Source: Phycisphaerae bacterium
GTDB taxonomy: Bacteria; Planctomycetota; Phycisphaerae; Sedimentisphaerales; SG8-4
Assembly (NCBI GenBank): GCA_030614945.1
Contig: JAUXAH010000017.1
Span: 1-14,827, forward strand
Direction: 5' to 3'
DNA length: 14,827 nucleotides
Each line of letters begins with the position of its first letter. Positions within the stretch are counted from its first letter, which is position 1. This document shows positions 12,051-14,827 of this stretch, one piece after another. A model generated the notes under the pieces. The model was not told the DNA's origin. It saw only the letters and a program-made list of their open reading frames with translations, and did no database searches. The translations under genes and the position numbers were made by a program.

Positions 12051-12905
12051 ATGAAATCTAAACTGATAGTTTCCGGCGCCGCCGGTCGGATGGGCAGGCG
12101 TATTATTGCGTTGGCTATGGAGGCCGGCCAATTCGATATTATTGCGGCAATCGAAAGACAGGACCATCCCGATATCGGCAAGGATGCCGGGCTTGCCCTC
12201 GCCCCTGCCGCAGGGGCGGGGCTTGTAGCTGCAGCAGGGCCGATTAGCGTTAAGCTCGACAGCGTTTATCCCGCCCCTCGGAGGGGCGGGATTTATCCGC
12301 CAAATGCCGATGTGGTGATTGACTTCTCACAACCTGCAGCGGCGGATAAGACCATTGACTACTGCGCAGAAAACGGCGCTGCTCTGGTACTGGGCACTAC
12401 CGGCCTGACGCCGGGGCAACTGGGGAAAATAAAAATCGCTTCCGAGAAAATTCCCGCTATATATGCGACTAATATGAGCGTGGGAATGAACGTTTTATTT
12501 GCGCTGGTCGGCAAAGTCGCATCGATGCTCGGCGATGACTATGACATAGAGATAATCGAGCAGCATCACCGCTTCAAAAAAGACGCTCCAAGCGGCAGCG
12601 CTCTGACACTGGCTGAAAATATCTGCAAAGCAACCGGCAGGAAATTTCCAGATTCTCTGGTCTGTGGCAGAAGCGGAAAAGACGCGCTCAGGCAAAAAGG
12701 CGCTATCGGCATACACGCCATTCGGGCCGGCGATATCACCGGTATCCATTCGGTAATCTTTGGCACGCTCGGCGAGAAGCTGACGCTTAATCACACCGCC
12801 CACAGCAGAGACACTTTCGCACGAGGAGCATTAAGGGCAGCCCAATGGCTCATCGGCAAAAAACCGGCCTTGTATTCAATGGCCGATGTTCTCGGACTTA
12901 AATAA
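12051..12905 (+). CDS. dapB: 4-hydroxy-tetrahydrodipicolinate reductase with two palindromic inserts
   Basis: DapB reduces 4-hydroxy-tetrahydrodipicolinate with NAD(P)H in the diaminopimelate/lysine pathway in the cytoplasm. Diagnostic motifs are all present: nucleotide-binding GAAGRMG (residues 9-15), DVVIDFSQP, LVLGTTGL, ATNMSVGMN, the family signature EIIEQHHRFKKDAPSGSAL with catalytic His172/His173, Lys and PSG, then GRSGK, GIHAIRAGDITGIHSVIFG and the terminal HTAHSRDTFARGALRAAQWL. The length is 284, against about 265-275 for the family. The excess is explained by two insertions in the variable linker after the Rossmann beta-2/alpha-2 region: residues 49-58 (10 aa) and 74-82 (9 aa), both encoded by palindromic elements. 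Catalytic and cofactor sites are intact, so the enzyme is probably active. No other lysine-pathway gene is in the window. Confidence 0.97.
   Translation: MKSKLIVSGAAGRMGRRIIALAMEAGQFDIIAAIERQDHPDIGKDAGLALAPAAGAGLVAAAGPISVKLDSVYPAPRRGGIYPPNADVVIDFSQPAAADKTIDYCAENGAALVLGTTGLTPGQLGKIKIASEKIPAIYATNMSVGMNVLFALVGKVASMLGDDYDIEIIEQHHRFKKDAPSGSALTLAENICKATGRKFPDSLVCGRSGKDALRQKGAIGIHAIRAGDITGIHSVIFGTLGEKLTLNHTAHSRDTFARGALRAAQWLIGKKPALYSMADVLGLK
12190..12225. repeat. in-frame palindromic mini-element, copy 6 (in dapB)
   Basis: GGCTTG at 12190-12195 and 12220-12225 encloses GCCCCTGC-C-GCAGGGGC with C- and G-rich shoulders. The net insertion is 30 bp; removing it turns AGLALAPAAGAGLVAAAGP into AGLVAAAGP. 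Confidence 0.8.
12265..12296. repeat. in-frame palindromic mini-element, copy 7 (in dapB)
   Basis: TTTAT at 12265-12269 and 12292-12296 encloses a 21-nt palindrome with 10-bp arms (CCCGCCCCTC, centre G, GAGGGGCGGG). The net insertion is 27 bp; removal turns SVYPAPRRGGIYPPN into SVYPPN. The AT-rich duplication in a GC-rich context makes the insertion boundaries especially clear. Confidence 0.85.
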
Positions 12906-13014
12906 CGCTGAACGATAGCCGCATTTGACTATGCTGTACGCCTTTTTTGCAATTTTTCCTGTATTTTTGCGAAATTTTATTTGTAACGCTTTGGCCCGTT
13001 GGGGCATTAATATC

Positions 13015-13043
13015 TTGACATTCTTCGAAGCAGAATGTACAAT
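13015..13043 (+). promoter_or_regulatory. strong sigma-70 promoter with operator-like palindrome
   Basis: TTGACA (13015-13020) and TACAAT (13038-13043) are 17 bp apart, the best promoter in the window. The whole spacer is occupied by an inverted repeat, ACATTCT (13018-13024) and AGAATGT (13032-13038). A repressor bound there would block polymerase directly. It drives the subtilase gene with a leader of about 120 nt. Confidence 0.7.
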
Positions 13044-13094
13044 ATGGTATTATAATTGCTATTGTCGTTTAGCCATCCCCCCAGGAGGCCAAAA

Positions 13095-13121
13095 ATGGGG
13101 TTTTTTGCCGATTACAAATGA
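13095..13121 (+). CDS. 8-codon upstream ORF in the protease leader
   Basis: ATG at 13095 has a perfect AGGAGG (13083-13088) with 6-bp spacing, a stronger signal than that of most full genes here. The frame reads MGFFADYK and stops at 13119-13121, 47 bp before the protease start. The start codon sits within a possible hairpin (GGCCAAAAA with TTTTTTGCC, 13087-13109). It may be a leader peptide affecting the protease gene, or simply an eroded gene start. Without comparative data the call is tentative. Confidence 0.4.
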   Translation: MGFFADYK

Positions 13122-13168
13122 CGGTTTAGTGTATGTATATAAACGCTCAATTTTTAAGGAGCAATAAA

Positions 13169-14827
13169 ATGAAGCGTCGAGTTCTTATTAGCGCAATAAT
13201 TCTGTTATGCTCGCAAGCGGGTCTGGCGGGAGCAACCGATTTACCCTATAAGCAGGGCGAATTGATTGTGCGTTTTGCAGACCCGGGTGCCGAGGCGACA
13301 ATTGGTCCGCTGTCAAGTCGTGCAATGAAGAATATGCTTTCAAATCTTGTCATTGACGGCGCTATTGTGGATAAGGAATATGAGCGGATTGTTCCGGGCC
13401 TGGCTCTGGTAAAACTACCTGAGGGGATAACGGTTCAGGATGCGATTTTCCAATTCAACCGGTCGGTTTACGTTTTATACGCTGAGCCAAACTACAAAAT
13501 CAGGGCGTTTCAGACTTTTCCTAATGACCCGAGATTTGATGAGCAGTGGGCGTTGGACAACACCGGCCAGACTGGTGGACTTCCCGATGCCGACATTGAT
13601 GCACCGGAGGCCTGGGATGTCCATACCGGTGACCCCAATATCATCGTAGCAGTTCTTGACTCAGGCATTGATTATAATCATCCCGATCTTGCAGCCAATA
13701 TGTGGATAAATCCCGGAGAGGTTAATCACCCCGGGCCAGTGGAGCCGAACGATTTCAACAATGTCGATGATGACGACAACGGCTATGTGGATGATATTTA
13801 TGGCTATGATTTTGTGGATAATGACAGTGACCCCATGGATGAGCATTATCACGGCACTGTTGCAGCGGGAATTATCGGCGCGGTGGGCAATAACAATGAG
13901 GGTATTGCCGGCGTGTGCTGGACCGTTAGATTAATGGCGCTGAGGATTCTGGACCCCAACGGCGAGGGTTCGGTAAATGATGCGATTGCTGCTATTGACT
14001 ATGCTATTGCTATGGGCGCCGATGTTATAAATGCCTCGTGGGGGACTTACGATTACATGTATTCTCAATCGCTTTATGACGTTATTGCAGACGCCGGTGA
14101 TGCCGGGATACTTTTCGTGGCTGGTGCAGGTAATGACGGTTATTACGGGGCTGCGTATCCTGCAGCCTACGGCGGTTACTATGGGCTGGATAACGTCATG
14201 TCTGTAATGGCGACAGACCACAATGACAATAGAGCGTACTGGAGCTCCGACAGCGCGTCCAATTATGGTTATGACGTTGACTTAGGCGCTCCGGGCATGT
14301 TTATCCTCAGCACTTTTCCGACGAACGAGACGGACGCCATGGCTGATCGCGACTACTCTACGGATTATGACGTTTTAGAGGGCGACGACGTGCCAGTCGC
14401 CCAAGGACGAAGCATAAGTGGTACATCGGCGGCTGCTCCTCACGTAGCCGGCGCCGCTGCATTGATGTGGTCGGTCAACCCTAATTTCACACATACCCAG
14501 ATAAAGCAGCTTATCCTGCGGTCTGTCGATAAAACTCTACCCGGACTTTGCGCTTCTGAAGGGCGACTGAACCTTTTCACTGCTGTGAACATGGTAAAAC
14601 CAGGGAGGGTCCTGAATACGACAACACTTGTTATCTATCCAACTATTCAGGGGGCGATAGACGATGCCAATGACGGAGATGAATTAATAGCCGATGCAAA
14701 TAGCTGGTATTTTGAAACCATTGATTTCCTCGGCAAGGAAATAACGGTGCGCAGCGGCGATGTTAATGACCCCCCGAGCTATGGCGTTATTTCGCCGTTG
14801 ACCACATATATTTCTGCCCTTTTTGAT
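13169..14827 (+). CDS. secreted subtilisin-like serine protease (S8), 3' end outside the window
   Basis: The frame is open for 553 codons to the window edge. AAGGAG lies about 8 bp before the ATG. Residues 1-22 are a Sec signal peptide (MKRRVLISAIILLCSQAGLA). Residues 26-112 look like an inhibitor/propeptide domain beginning YKQGELIVRFADPG. The S8 catalytic domain follows, with Asp164 (AVLDSGIDYNHPDL), His228 (HYHGTVAAGIIG), Asn322 (VAGAGNDG) and Ser420 (ISGTSAAAPHVAGAAAL), all intact. An Asp/Asn-rich stretch (about 194-224, NDFNNVDDDDNGYVDD) inside the domain resembles a calcium-binding insertion. After residue 485, PTIQGAIDDANDGDELIADA and ITVRSGDVNDPPS mark the start of a beta-helix-type repeat region that continues past the edge. 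It is an extracellular or surface protease. An internal inverted-repeat operator suggests regulated expression. Confidence 0.93.
   Translation, partial: MKRRVLISAIILLCSQAGLAGATDLPYKQGELIVRFADPGAEATIGPLSSRAMKNMLSNLVIDGAIVDKEYERIVPGLALVKLPEGITVQDAIFQFNRSVYVLYAEPNYKIRAFQTFPNDPRFDEQWALDNTGQTGGLPDADIDAPEAWDVHTGDPNIIVAVLDSGIDYNHPDLAANMWINPGEVNHPGPVEPNDFNNVDDDDNGYVDDIYGYDFVDNDSDPMDEHYHGTVAAGIIGAVGNNNEGIAGVCWTVRLMALRILDPNGEGSVNDAIAAIDYAIAMGADVINASWGTYDYMYSQSLYDVIADAGDAGILFVAGAGNDGYYGAAYPAAYGGYYGLDNVMSVMATDHNDNRAYWSSDSASNYGYDVDLGAPGMFILSTFPTNETDAMADRDYSTDYDVLEGDDVPVAQGRSISGTSAAAPHVAGAAALMWSVNPNFTHTQIKQLILRSVDKTLPGLCASEGRLNLFTAVNMVKPGRVLNTTTLVIYPTIQGAIDDANDGDELIADANSWYFETIDFLGKEITVRSGDVNDPPSYGVISPLTTYISALFD

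Noticed and set aside
12925..13167. 80-codon plus-strand open frame upstream of the protease
   Set aside because: It spans the strong promoter and leader of the protease gene, and its aromatic-rich peptide has no recognisable domain.

Overview
The window looks like a chromosomal segment of an uncultured-type Planctomycetota bacterium, most likely Phycisphaerae. This is an inference from three things. Intergenic DNA is packed with oriented CAAACCCAAT arrays and low-complexity CGTATTG and CTAAAGT runs. The proteins are of kinds common in that class: URO-D family paralogues beside transporters, a sugar-isomerase-like TIM barrel, and a secreted subtilase leading into a beta-helix-like region. Coding GC is moderate. 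No rRNA, tRNA, CRISPR array or transposase was seen.

Layout. Positions 1-970 are gene-poor and rich in repeats and hairpins. A glycine-zipper lipoprotein (973-1386, +) and a TIM-barrel sugar phosphate isomerase/epimerase (1580-2380, -) converge on a shared hairpin terminator. Positions 2381-3430 are again gene-free, and their repeat families mirror those of the left flank in reverse order and orientation. A small coiled-coil gene (3433-3708, +) has its own promoter and terminator. A two-part membrane protein (3919-4740, -) and an AT-rich protein resembling DUF5677 (4995-5732, -) follow. Just upstream of the latter is a tiny fibronectin-III-like gene broken by one base in a homopolymer.

Positions 6054-11900 hold five co-directional minus-strand genes, transcribed as Gfo/Idh/MocA oxidoreductase, sodium:solute symporter, URO-D protein, Nramp-like transporter, URO-D protein. 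The last two overlap by ATGA. The symporter has lost its 3' part and the adjoining URO-D gene its 5' part at one junction near 9760. The set looks like an uptake and catabolic or methyl-transfer cluster, but its substrate is not readable from sequence. Divergent from it is dapB (12051-12905, +), then a secreted subtilisin-like protease (13169 to the window end, +) with a strong promoter, an operator-like palindrome and an upstream mini-ORF.

The most striking signal is a family of seven GC-rich palindromic mini-elements between 6749 and 12296. Each is flanked by a 4-6 bp direct duplication, and each adds exactly 27 or 30 nt. Five lie in frame inside three protein genes: dapB twice, the Nramp-linked URO-D gene twice and the oxidoreductase once. 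Removing one duplication plus the palindrome restores an uninterrupted family-like protein. They resemble Rickettsia palindromic elements in behaviour but not in sequence.
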